A stretch of DNA of 6,948 bases, taken from positions 1 to 6,948 of the forward strand of contig CAADXZ010000116.1 of the NCBI GenBank assembly GCA_900753135.1, read 5' to 3'. The notes under the pieces are model-generated. The model did not search any database. It was given only the letters and a program-made list of their open reading frames with translations, and had not been told where the DNA came from. The stretch comes from Clostridia bacterium. GTDB taxonomy: Bacteria > Bacillota > Clostridia > TANB77 > UBA1234. The position numbers and the translations under genes were made by a program. Below are positions 1 through 6,774 of this stretch, piece after piece (positions within the stretch are counted from its first letter, which is position 1; the number at the start of each line of letters is the position of its first letter).

Positions 1-2280
1 GACTATTGAATCATTAGGTAGTAATTCATTCTTTAAAAGACTTTGAGCAAGTTCATTCTCAACATATTTTTGAATTGCTCTACGAAGTGGGCGAGCACCA
101 TATTTTGGCTCATACCCTTTTTCTAAAATATAATTTTTAACTTCGTCAGTAAATGTAATATAAATATTCTTTTCAGCCAATTCTTCTTTAATTTCGTTTA
201 ACATTAAATCTATTATTTGTAGTAATTCTTGTTTCGTTAATTCATTAAATACAATTATTTCATCCACTCTGTTTAAAAACTCTGGTCTAAAAGTTGATTT
301 TAAAGCATTCATAACTCTTGCTTCAACTAAAGGTGCTTCATCTTTATTGAACCCGATTCCGTTTGTGTTAAGGTTTGAACCAGCGTTTGATGTCATAATT
401 ATTATTGTATTATCAAAATTTACTGTTCTTCCTTGAGCATCAGTAAGTCTACCATCATCTAATACTTGAAGAAGTAAATTGAATACATCTGGATGTGCTT
501 TTTCAATCTCATCAAATAATATAAGTGAGTATGGGTTACGTCTTACTTTTTCTGTAAGCTGACCAGCATCATCATACCCAACATATCCTGGAGGAGAACC
601 AATAAGTTTAGAAACAGAATGACTTTCCATATATTCAGACATATCTATTCTTATAATTGAATCTTCACTTCCAAATAATTCATCAGCTATTGATTTTGCG
701 AGTTCTGTTTTACCAACGCCAGTTGGTCCAACAAATATAAAAGAAGGTGGACGCTTTTTATTTCTTAAACCTGCACGGTTTCTTCTAATAGCATCACATA
801 CAGCTGTAACTGCTTTTTCTTGTCCGATTAATCTTTTATGAATATTTTTTTCTAGGTTCAATAATTTTTCTGCCTCTGTTTCAGAGATTTTTGAAGCAGG
901 GATTTTTGTCCAATTTTCAATAACAGATGCAACATCGTCAATATTTAGTTCTAATTCTAAATTATTACCTTGTGACATATCAGCGATTTGATTTATCAAC
1001 GCAGTCTCATGAGATTTTAAGTTTGCAATCTTCTCATAATCAGGTGTTTCGTTTTCGTTTGTTATTGTTTCTAATTCTTCCTTTTCTTCTTGAACTTTTG
1101 CAAGTTTATCTTTTAAGATTTGAAGTTGTGCTAATACTTTATTTGTAAGATTAACCTTTGAACAAGCTTCATCTAATATATCGATTGCTTTATCAGGTAA
1201 GAATCTATCATGAATATATTTTTCTGACATTAGCACAATTTGTTTTATTAATGTGTCAGAAACTTTTACATGGTGATAATTTTCGTAATAGTCTTTGATT
1301 CCATTTAATATCTTGATAGTGTCTTGAATAGAAGGTTCTTCGATTATAACAGGTTGAAATCTTCTTTCAAGAGCAGCGTCTTTTTCAATATTCTTTCTGT
1401 ATTCCTTTAATGTTGTTGTACCTATAATTTGAATATCACCATTTGATAATGCTGGCTTCAAGATATTTGCGGCATTCATTGTTTGATTAACATCACCGCC
1501 AGCACCAACTATGTTATGAATTTCATCGATAACTAATATAACATTTCCAAGTGTACGACATTCATCAATTAAAGCTTTCATTCTTGCTTCGAATTGACCT
1601 CTAAATTGTGTGCCTGCCACCATTGAAGTCATATCTAATTGGTAGATTTCACATGATAATAATTTGGCAGGTACATCTTGATTTGCAATTTTTAAAGCTA
1701 GTCCTTGTGCAATTGCTGTTTTACCAACACCTGGTTCACCAATTAGACAAGGATTATTTTTACTACGACGATTAAGTATTTGAGTGATTCTTTCAATTTC
1801 AACATCTCTGCCAATAAGCTTGTCTATTTTTCCTTCACGTGCTTTAGCCGTTAAATTAACACCATATGTATCTAATATTTTTTTCTTTTTGTCTTTTTTA
1901 TTATCTTTATTTTTAGAGCCTTTTGCAGTTTTCTTTTCAACATTTTCTGAATCATTTTGTTGAGAATTCATGTTTGGAAAAAGATTAGAAAGCATTGAAG
2001 AAAATGGGCTATTTGGATCATCCATATTAAGTTCTTCGGCTAATTCTTCTGGAAGTTCAGACTCGCCAGATAGAGAAGAGACGATTTCTTCAAATTGTTC
2101 ATTTAAATTTTCAATATCTTCATCAGATGCACCATATTGTTTCATCATAGAAGATAGTGGGTTTATGCCTCTTTCTTTTGCACAAGAAAGGCAAAGCCCC
2201 TCAAGTTGAGGCTTTCCGTCAACAACCCTGTTTACAAACACTACAGCCGTATTTTTTTTACATACTGAGCATAATGACAT
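1..2280 (-). CDS. clpE: ClpE-like Hsp100 AAA+ unfoldase (ClpP partner), C-terminus cut by window edge
   Basis: The frame is open for 760 codons from the ATG at 2280 down to base 1, with no stop or frameshift; only the extreme C-terminus is missing. Residues 1-33 form a four-Cys zinc-finger-like motif (C4, C7, C30, C33). An acidic stretch (about 46-77) and a lysine-rich linker (about 118-134) follow. AAA+ domain 1 has Walker A GEPGVGKT (181-188), Walker B with D252/E253, pore loop QFRG (225-228) and ALERRF (303-308). A UVR-like middle segment lies at about 414-435. Domain 2 has GPTGVGKT (518-525), pore loop GYVG (565-568), LFDE (588-591), RPEFLNR (665-671) and GARPLRR (728-734). An IGF tripeptide (642-644) matches the ClpP-docking loop and argues against ClpB. 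The N-terminal Clp_N repeats of ClpC are absent, which favours ClpE. Family knowledge: ATP-driven unfolding and threading of damaged or regulatory proteins into ClpP in the cytoplasm. The start is supported by AAAAGGAGA 10 bases upstream. It is transcribed divergently from cca. Confidence 0.93.
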   Translation of the reverse strand, partial: MSLCSVCKKNTAVVFVNRVVDGKPQLEGLCLSCAKERGINPLSSMMKQYGASDEDIENLNEQFEEIVSSLSGESELPEELAEELNMDDPNSPFSSMLSNLFPNMNSQQNDSENVEKKTAKGSKNKDNKKDKKKKILDTYGVNLTAKAREGKIDKLIGRDVEIERITQILNRRSKNNPCLIGEPGVGKTAIAQGLALKIANQDVPAKLLSCEIYQLDMTSMVAGTQFRGQFEARMKALIDECRTLGNVILVIDEIHNIVGAGGDVNQTMNAANILKPALSNGDIQIIGTTTLKEYRKNIEKDAALERRFQPVIIEEPSIQDTIKILNGIKDYYENYHHVKVSDTLIKQIVLMSEKYIHDRFLPDKAIDILDEACSKVNLTNKVLAQLQILKDKLAKVQEEKEELETITNENETPDYEKIANLKSHETALINQIADMSQGNNLELELNIDDVASVIENWTKIPASKISETEAEKLLNLEKNIHKRLIGQEKAVTAVCDAIRRNRAGLRNKKRPPSFIFVGPTGVGKTELAKSIADELFGSEDSIIRIDMSEYMESHSVSKLIGSPPGYVGYDDAGQLTEKVRRNPYSLILFDEIEKAHPDVFNLLLQVLDDGRLTDAQGRTVNFDNTIIIMTSNAGSNLNTNGIGFNKDEAPLVEARVMNALKSTFRPEFLNRVDEIIVFNELTKQELLQIIDLMLNEIKEELAEKNIYITFTDEVKNYILEKGYEPKYGARPLRRAIQKYVENELAQSLLKNELLPNDSIV

Positions 2281-2290
2281 TTATAATAAC

Positions 2291-2298
2291 TCTCCTTT
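2291..2298 (-). promoter_or_regulatory. Ribosome binding site of clpE
   Basis: On the minus strand the sequence reads AAAAGGAGA. Its last base lies about 10 bases before the ATG at 2280. This strong Shine-Dalgarno match fixes the start, and therefore the inclusion of the complete N-terminal Cys motif. Confidence 0.85.
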
Positions 2299-2352
2299 TT
2301 TATTTCAAAATAGTTGTGTAAAGCCTAGCAATAGGTAAAATACACAAAATTT

Positions 2353-2381
2353 ATATTACAGTAAAAGAGTCAAAAAGTCAA
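2353..2381 (-). promoter_or_regulatory. Predicted sigma-A promoter of clpE
   Basis: On the minus strand, TTGACT (2381-2376) is followed after exactly 17 bases by TAATAT (2358-2353), a near-consensus -35/-10 pair. Transcription would start near 2346, giving a leader of about 65 bases before the clpE ATG. A second TTGACT copy (2373-2368) lies in the spacer but is too close to the -10 box to serve as its -35. The -35 box and spacer coincide with a set of direct repeats that could be an operator. This is inferred from sequence only. Confidence 0.7.
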
Positions 2382-2383
2382 TT
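2360..2383 (+). repeat. Three 8-bp direct repeats, AGTCAAA-like, overlapping the clpE promoter
   Basis: Read on the plus strand there are three head-to-tail units: AGTAAAAG (2360-2367), AGTCAAAA (2368-2375) and AGTCAATT (2376-2383). The heptad AGTCAAA equals the half-site of CtsR, the repressor of clp genes in low-GC Gram-positives. Known CtsR sites place two heptads with a 3-base spacer (10-bp period), whereas here the period is 8 bp. The location over the -35 box and spacer suits a repressor site, but the spacing does not fit the known operator. Part of the pattern arises simply because TTGACT is a -35 box. The sequence repeat is certain; its role as an operator is a weak inference. Confidence 0.45.
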
Positions 2384-2398
2384 ATTAGGCACAATTTA

Positions 2399-2427
2399 TT
2401 GATGAATTGAGCTTTATATGCTATAAT
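2399..2427 (+). promoter_or_regulatory. Predicted sigma-A promoter of the cca-argS operon
   Basis: TTGATG (2399-2404) is followed after 17 bases by a perfect TATAAT (2422-2427). The -10 box is preceded by TGC, an extended -10 element (TGnTATAAT). Transcription should start near 2434, about 50 bases before the cca start. No T-box-like or other long leader RNA fits in so short a space. The -35 box sits back to back with that of clpE, 17 bp away, so one regulator bound here could affect both directions. Confidence 0.75.
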
Positions 2428-2445
2428 GAACAATTGAACTGGAGA

Positions 2446-2490
2446 ATGCGTGCGTTTTTTGTACAATTTGGAGGTGATTTTGCAAAGTGA
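2446..2490 (+). other. Possible 14-codon leader ORF ending on the cca start (speculative)
   Basis: ATG at 2446 opens a reading frame of 14 codons (MRAFFVQFGGDFAK) that ends at TGA 2488-2490. The stop overlaps the GTG start of cca in the arrangement GTGA. The cca Shine-Dalgarno sequence lies inside this frame, so its translation could in principle affect cca initiation. Against it, the GGAG at 2441-2444 is only one base from the ATG, too close to be a good ribosome binding site, and a short open frame here could be chance. No codon run typical of an attenuator peptide is seen. Confidence 0.15.
2470..2477 (+). promoter_or_regulatory. Ribosome binding site of cca
   Basis: GGAGGTGA is a full match to the anti-Shine-Dalgarno core and lies 9 bases before the GTG at 2487. 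It decides in favour of a GTG start. No in-frame ATG with comparable signals is present nearby. Confidence 0.88.
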
Positions 2491-3791
2491 CTGTAACAGA
2501 AATTGCTGAAAAGATAAGTAAATATGGCGGTAGACTTTATTTAGTTGGTGGAGCTGTAAGAGATATGTTACTTGGCTTAACTCCTAAGGATTATGATTAT
2601 TGTGTAACAGGATTTGAAAAGGAGCAATTTGCAGAATTATTCCCAGAAGCTAAAGTACAGGGAAAATCTTTCCCAGTTTTTGTTATTGATGGCAATGAAT
2701 ATGCGTTAGCAAGAAGAGAAAAAAAGACGGCAATTGGACATAACGGTTTTGAAATGATTGCTGACAAAAGTATCACTATCGAGGACGATTTAAAACGAAG
2801 AGATATAACAATAAACAGTATTGCAATTGATGTATTGACACGAGAGTTTGTTGATCCTTTTGGCGGAAGAGATGATTTAAAAGCGAAAGTAATAAGAGCA
2901 ACTAGTGAAGCTTTTTTAGAAGATCCACTTAGGGTGTATAGAACGGCTAGATTTGCTTCACAGTTATCTGAAGTTAATCTAATGAAAATGAACAAAATCA
3001 ATACTTTGAACGAAAAATGTTTTTCTGTTGAGCCACATACACTTGAACTTATGAATAAGTGTAAAGAAGAGCTTGATACACTTTCATCCGAGAGGGTGTT
3101 TGCTGAACTTGAAAAGGCGTTAAAAACTAAAAAGCCAAGTATGTTTTTTGATGTCCTTAGAGCGGCAAACGTTCTTGATGTACATTTTAAAGAAGTGTAT
3201 GATTTGATAGGTGTTGAGCAACCTCTTAAATATCATCCAGAAGGTGATGTATATAACCATACAATGGATGTTATTGATAGGATTGCTGAGAGTACTGATG
3301 ACCCATGTGTCGTTTTTTCGGGACTGGTTCATGATTTGGGAAAAGCACTAACCCCTCGAGATGAGTGGCCACACCATATTGGTCATGAAAAGAATTCGGA
3401 TGTACCTTTGAGAAATCTTTGTAAAAGATTGAAGGTACCTACAAGATGGTATAAAGTTGGATTGGTCGCATGCAGAGAACATATGCGTGCAGGAATATTT
3501 GATGAGATGACGACAAAGAAAAAGGTCGATTTCATTACTAGAGTTCATGCAAGTAGAATGACTCTTCATGATATGGAAATACTCGCAAATGCAGACAAAA
3601 ACTCTGAGGTTAAAGTTGAATTTGCTAAAATAGGCGAAGAGATGGTTAAAGTTATAAATGCTAAAGATTATCCAAAAGATATGGATTTTAATATATTAAA
3701 AGAGAGACTTAGAAATAGAAGAATTAAATGGTTAAGAAAAAAAGAAGAATATTTGTCAAGAGAGGAAGGATATGATGAATTACAAAAATGA
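2487..3791 (+). CDS. cca: CCA-adding tRNA nucleotidyltransferase with HD domain (E. coli-like architecture)
   Basis: A 434-residue protein of the class II nucleotidyltransferase family, which adds or repairs the 3' CCA of tRNAs from CTP and ATP. The head domain shows GGAVRD (21-26), the metal-binding DYD (D35, D37), EYALARRE (71-78), EDDLKRRD with ITINS (99-111), DPLRVYRTARF (146-156) and ERVFAE (202-207). The C-terminal half carries an HD-type phosphohydrolase signature: H250, H258, the H282-D283 pair in VHDLGK, and H332. This order, and phrases such as FPVF, EYALAR and HDLGK-LTP, resemble E. coli Cca (412 residues), whose HD domain has phosphatase, 2'-nucleotidase and 2',3'-cyclic phosphodiesterase activity. 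Whether the HD domain here is active is inference. It starts at GTG behind a very strong ribosome binding site, and its last 20 bases overlap argS. A poly(A) polymerase role is the main alternative, since the families share the head domain, but the match favours CCA addition. Confidence 0.88.
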   Translation: MTVTEIAEKISKYGGRLYLVGGAVRDMLLGLTPKDYDYCVTGFEKEQFAELFPEAKVQGKSFPVFVIDGNEYALARREKKTAIGHNGFEMIADKSITIEDDLKRRDITINSIAIDVLTREFVDPFGGRDDLKAKVIRATSEAFLEDPLRVYRTARFASQLSEVNLMKMNKINTLNEKCFSVEPHTLELMNKCKEELDTLSSERVFAELEKALKTKKPSMFFDVLRAANVLDVHFKEVYDLIGVEQPLKYHPEGDVYNHTMDVIDRIAESTDDPCVVFSGLVHDLGKALTPRDEWPHHIGHEKNSDVPLRNLCKRLKVPTRWYKVGLVACREHMRAGIFDEMTTKKKVDFITRVHASRMTLHDMEILANADKNSEVKVEFAKIGEEMVKVINAKDYPKDMDFNILKERLRNRRIKWLRKKEEYLSREEGYDELQK

Positions 3792-5484
3792 AATTGCAAA
3801 AAGAATTCATGATGTTACAGGTGTGGATGAGAAAGAATTAGAAGAATATATAGAAATTCCACCAAATTCAGATTTGGGAGACTTTGCTTTTCCTTGTTTT
3901 AAATTAGCTAAGGAGTTAAGAAAGGCACCACCAGCTATAGCAAGCGAGATAAAAGAAAAAATTGTATTAGATGATGTAATTGACAGAGTAGATGTTGTAG
4001 GAGGTTACTTAAACTTTTTTACAAATAAAGCAGGATTTGTTAAAACTGTTCTAACAGATGCTTTAGAAAAAGGTGAAAACTATGGTAAAAGTAATATTGG
4101 TGCAGGAAAGACTATAGTAATAGATTATTCATCTCCTAATATAGCAAAACCGTTTCATATTGGACATTTGCGTACAACTGTTATTGGTGGAGCTTTGTAT
4201 AAGATGTATAAATTTTTAGGATACAATGTTGTTGGAATTAACCACCTTGGAGATTGGGGAATGGGAATTTCAAAGACTATTGCAGGCTACGAAATGTGGA
4301 AGGACGAATATTCATTTGATGTTGAACCTATTAAATCAATACTTGCTATATATGTAAGATTTAATAAAATGGAAAAAGAAGATCCTTCTTATACAGACAA
4401 AGCAAGAGATGTGCTAATTAGACTTGAAAATAAAGATGAAGAGACTATAAAGATTTGGAAATGGATTATAGATATAAGTTTGGAAAATTATAAAAGAGTT
4501 TATGATTTGCTTGGTTCTGAATTTGACTCATATAATGGTGAAGCTTTTTATAATGACAAAATGGATAGAGTAATTAAAGAGTTAGAAGAAAAAGGACTTT
4601 TAAAGGATAGTGAAGGTGCGAAAGTAGTAGAAATGCCAGATGAAAATATTCCACCATGCATTATTATAACTTCTGCTGGTACTACTATTTATGCAACAAG
4701 AGATTTGGCAGCTTTGTTATATAGAATTGATAAATATGACTTTTCAAAAGCTCTATATGTTGTTGGTAGTGAACAATCATTGCACTTTAAGCAAATATTT
4801 AAAACTCTAGAGCTTATGGGGTATGAAAAATATGCAAAAGTATGTGAACATATACCTTTTGGTTTAATATTAGATGAAAATGGCGAAAAGATTGGTTCAA
4901 GAAAAGGTGGTCAGCTATTAACTCTTGAAGAAATACTAAATGAAGCTATTGAAAAATCGCAAAAAATTATCGAAGAAAAAAATCCAACGCTAGAAAACAA
5001 AGAAGAAGTTGCTAAAATGGTTGGTGTTGGTGCAATCATATTTAATGACTTGTCAAATAACAGAATAAAAGATGAGATATTTGACTGGAATCAATTGTTG
5101 AATTTTAATGGTGAAACAGGTCCTTATATGCAATATACATATGTTAGAACACAAAGTATTTTAAGAAATGCAGGAGTTAAAGATATTGATGATAAAAATA
5201 TCGATTTTTCAAAATTACTTGATTCAGAAGCAATTGATGTAGTAAAGAGACTTTCTGAATATACTGATATTGTAGTAAATGCAACAAATAAAAATGAGCC
5301 ATCTATTATAGCAAGATATTTGATAGATTTGGCACACAGCTTTAGTAGATTTTATAACGAACATCAAATAATATGTGATGATGAGGAAACTAAAAAAGCT
5401 AGACTTGCACTTACTAAGTGTGTTGGTACAACTATAAAAAGTGGCTTAGCATTGCTTGGTATTTCTACACCAGAGAAAATGTAG
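3772..5484 (+). CDS. argS: Arginyl-tRNA synthetase
   Basis: A 570-residue class I aminoacyl-tRNA synthetase of usual length that attaches arginine to tRNA-Arg in the cytoplasm, using ATP. The N-terminal additional domain (about 1-85) carries the family motif NSDLGDFAFPCFKLAK (32-47). The Rossmann catalytic domain has SPNIAKPFHIGH (121-132) with the HIGH signature at 129-132, and ATRDLAA (308-314). The KMSKS position is the variant KIGSRKG (373-379), consistent with the divergence of this motif in many ArgRS. The family segment GETGPYMQYTYVR (447-459) precedes the DALR anticodon-binding domain (about 455-570), which ends in the typical PEKM. Two ATGs in tandem (3772 and 3775) follow AGAGGAAGGA; the second is slightly better spaced. 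The 20-bp overlap with the cca end suggests translational coupling. No T-box leader precedes it, so no tRNA-sensing control is visible. Confidence 0.96.
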   Translation: MMNYKNEIAKRIHDVTGVDEKELEEYIEIPPNSDLGDFAFPCFKLAKELRKAPPAIASEIKEKIVLDDVIDRVDVVGGYLNFFTNKAGFVKTVLTDALEKGENYGKSNIGAGKTIVIDYSSPNIAKPFHIGHLRTTVIGGALYKMYKFLGYNVVGINHLGDWGMGISKTIAGYEMWKDEYSFDVEPIKSILAIYVRFNKMEKEDPSYTDKARDVLIRLENKDEETIKIWKWIIDISLENYKRVYDLLGSEFDSYNGEAFYNDKMDRVIKELEEKGLLKDSEGAKVVEMPDENIPPCIIITSAGTTIYATRDLAALLYRIDKYDFSKALYVVGSEQSLHFKQIFKTLELMGYEKYAKVCEHIPFGLILDENGEKIGSRKGGQLLTLEEILNEAIEKSQKIIEEKNPTLENKEEVAKMVGVGAIIFNDLSNNRIKDEIFDWNQLLNFNGETGPYMQYTYVRTQSILRNAGVKDIDDKNIDFSKLLDSEAIDVVKRLSEYTDIVVNATNKNEPSIIARYLIDLAHSFSRFYNEHQIICDDEETKKARLALTKCVGTTIKSGLALLGISTPEKM

Positions 5485-5506
5485 TGTTATATTCAATTGC
5501 TAAGTG

Positions 5507-5515
5507 AAAGGATGA
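5507..5515 (+). promoter_or_regulatory. Ribosome binding site deciding the start of the pyrophosphorylase gene
   Basis: AAAGGATGA precedes the ATG at 5524 by 8 bases. The same frame is open upstream to a TTG at 5497 and an ATG at 5512, but that ATG lies inside this site and neither has its own Shine-Dalgarno sequence at useful distance. The ATG at 5524 is therefore preferred. Confidence 0.7.
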
Positions 5516-5523
5516 TATTTTAT

Positions 5524-6774
5524 ATGAAAACCCTTGAAGAAATGAAAGAATATCTAAAAAAAGAGAATGCAGAGTATTTACTAAGATTCTATGATGAATT
5601 ATCTGAAATAGAAAAAGCCGAATTATTTAAACAAATAGAGCATATAGATTTTGAATTGATGAAAAAATTATATGATTCTAGAAATATACCACCAATAAAG
5701 AATAAAAAAATAGAAAACATAGCTCATGAAATATTGGAAAAAATACCACAAGAAGAAAGAAAAAAATATTGCGAACGTGGAGAAGAGCTTTTAAGGAGTA
5801 ATAAAGTTGCTGTATGTCAAATGGCTGGCGGTCAAGGAACAAGATTGGGATATAATGGTCCAAAAGGTACGTTTGAGGTGAATTTAAAAGAACCAAAAAC
5901 AATATTTGAAATATTTGCAGATAAATTGAAAGAATCTTGTGAAAAGTATAATGTTAATATTCCTTGGTATATAATGACAAGCAAGGAAAATAATGATGAA
6001 ACGATTAGTTTTTTTGAACAACATAACTACTTTGAGTATGGAAAAGAGAATATAAAGTTTTTTATTCAAAGAGAATTACCATTACTTGACTATGATGGAA
6101 ATTTCATATTTGCAGAGAAATCAAAAATATTTATGGCTGCAAACGGAAATGGTGGCATTTATGAGGCTTTACATAGAGAGAATATCCTAAAAGAAATGAA
6201 AGAAAAACAAATTGATTACCTTGCAATAGGAAATGTTGACAATATTCTTATGGATATGCTTGAACCTACTTTTATTGGAATGATGGATTTAAAGAATAAG
6301 GAACTTGCTGTAAAAACAGTTACAAAGGTTTCGCCAGAAGAACGTGTTGGTGTAATATGTAAAATGGATGGAAAGCCTGGTGTTGTAGAATATACAGAGA
6401 TTTCTGAAGAAATGGCAAATATGCGAGATGAAGACGGAAATTTGAAGTTCGGGGAAGCATATTTTGGCTTTGTAATGTTTAGAAGAGAGCTATTAGACAA
6501 GATTGTTAAAGATTTAGAGTATAGACCTGCACGCAAAAAGAATTCATACATTGATAAAAACGGGGAACATATAGCATCTGATGTGCCAAACACTTACAAA
6601 TTTGAAATGTTTATATTTGATGGCTTTGAGATTGCTAATGATATGCTTGCTTTAAGTGTAAAAAGAGAGGAAAACTTTGCACCTATAAAAAATAAAGAAG
6701 GTGTTGATAGTCCAGCTACCGCAATTGAATTATATAATAATTACTATAATAACAAAAAAACTGAAAATCTTTGA
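5524..6774 (+). CDS. UAP1-like UDP-sugar pyrophosphorylase (UDPGP type 1 family)
   Basis: A 416-residue nucleotidyltransferase related to eukaryotic UDP-N-acetylglucosamine pyrophosphorylase, which makes a UDP-sugar and pyrophosphate from UTP and a sugar 1-phosphate. An N-terminal helical region (1-90) precedes the uridine-binding loop AGGQGTRLGYNGPKG (101-115). The Gln in GGQGTRLG is typical of UAP1; UDP-glucose pyrophosphorylases usually have a different loop. Further matches are NGNGGIYEAL (207-216), a sugar- and uracil-binding segment in UAP1, NVDNIL (237-242), VVEYTEIS (287-294), FEMFIFD (360-366) and APIKN with K389, followed by DSP (395-397). The sugar cannot be fixed from sequence: GlcNAc-1-P is likeliest, but Glc-, Gal- or GalNAc-1-P are possible. 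It follows argS after 39 bp with no terminator, so co-transcription is likely, although its function is unrelated to tRNA. The stop codon lies inside the terminator hairpin. The start is chosen by the ribosome binding site at 5507-5515. Confidence 0.85.
   Translation: MKTLEEMKEYLKKENAEYLLRFYDELSEIEKAELFKQIEHIDFELMKKLYDSRNIPPIKNKKIENIAHEILEKIPQEERKKYCERGEELLRSNKVAVCQMAGGQGTRLGYNGPKGTFEVNLKEPKTIFEIFADKLKESCEKYNVNIPWYIMTSKENNDETISFFEQHNYFEYGKENIKFFIQRELPLLDYDGNFIFAEKSKIFMAANGNGGIYEALHRENILKEMKEKQIDYLAIGNVDNILMDMLEPTFIGMMDLKNKELAVKTVTKVSPEERVGVICKMDGKPGVVEYTEISEEMANMRDEDGNLKFGEAYFGFVMFRRELLDKIVKDLEYRPARKKNSYIDKNGEHIASDVPNTYKFEMFIFDGFEIANDMLALSVKREENFAPIKNKEGVDSPATAIELYNNYYNNKKTENL

Noticed and set aside
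927..1148. 73-codon plus-strand open frame with a hydrophobic C-terminal part
   Set aside because: It is antisense to the UVR/middle region of clpE, where Glu- and Lys-rich codons read backwards give Leu/Phe runs that imitate a membrane segment.
1970..2209. 79-codon Ser-rich plus-strand open frame
   Set aside because: It is antisense to the acidic N-terminal region of clpE, and Glu/Asp codons read in reverse give serine-rich text.
2360..2383. A canonical CtsR operator
   Set aside because: The heptads are there but the start-to-start distance is 8 bp, not the 10 bp of known CtsR sites, so only a CtsR-like repeat is reported.
2431..2468. Hairpin between AATTGaAC and GTaCAATT in the cca leader
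   Set aside because: Only about 7 A/T-rich pairs with an internal mismatch and a loop of over 20 bases; too weak to claim as a regulatory structure.
2281..2486. CIRCE element, T-box or riboswitch in the divergent region
   Set aside because: No TTAGCACTC/GAGTGCTAA inverted repeat is present, and the predicted leaders of about 50 and 65 bases are too short for a T-box; no T-box core sequence is visible.
2597..3001. 134-codon open frame on the minus strand inside cca
   Set aside because: It lies antisense to a well-supported gene with clear catalytic motifs, its product is unlike any family I recognise, and it has no convincing ribosome binding site.
5497..5523. Upstream TTG (5497) or ATG (5512) start for the pyrophosphorylase
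   Set aside because: Neither has a spaced Shine-Dalgarno sequence, and the good site AAAGGATGA is correctly placed for the ATG at 5524.
6216..6593. 125-codon open frame on the minus strand inside the pyrophosphorylase gene
   Set aside because: It is the antisense shadow of conserved UAP1-like coding sequence; the product is low-complexity Ser/Ile-rich and unrecognisable.
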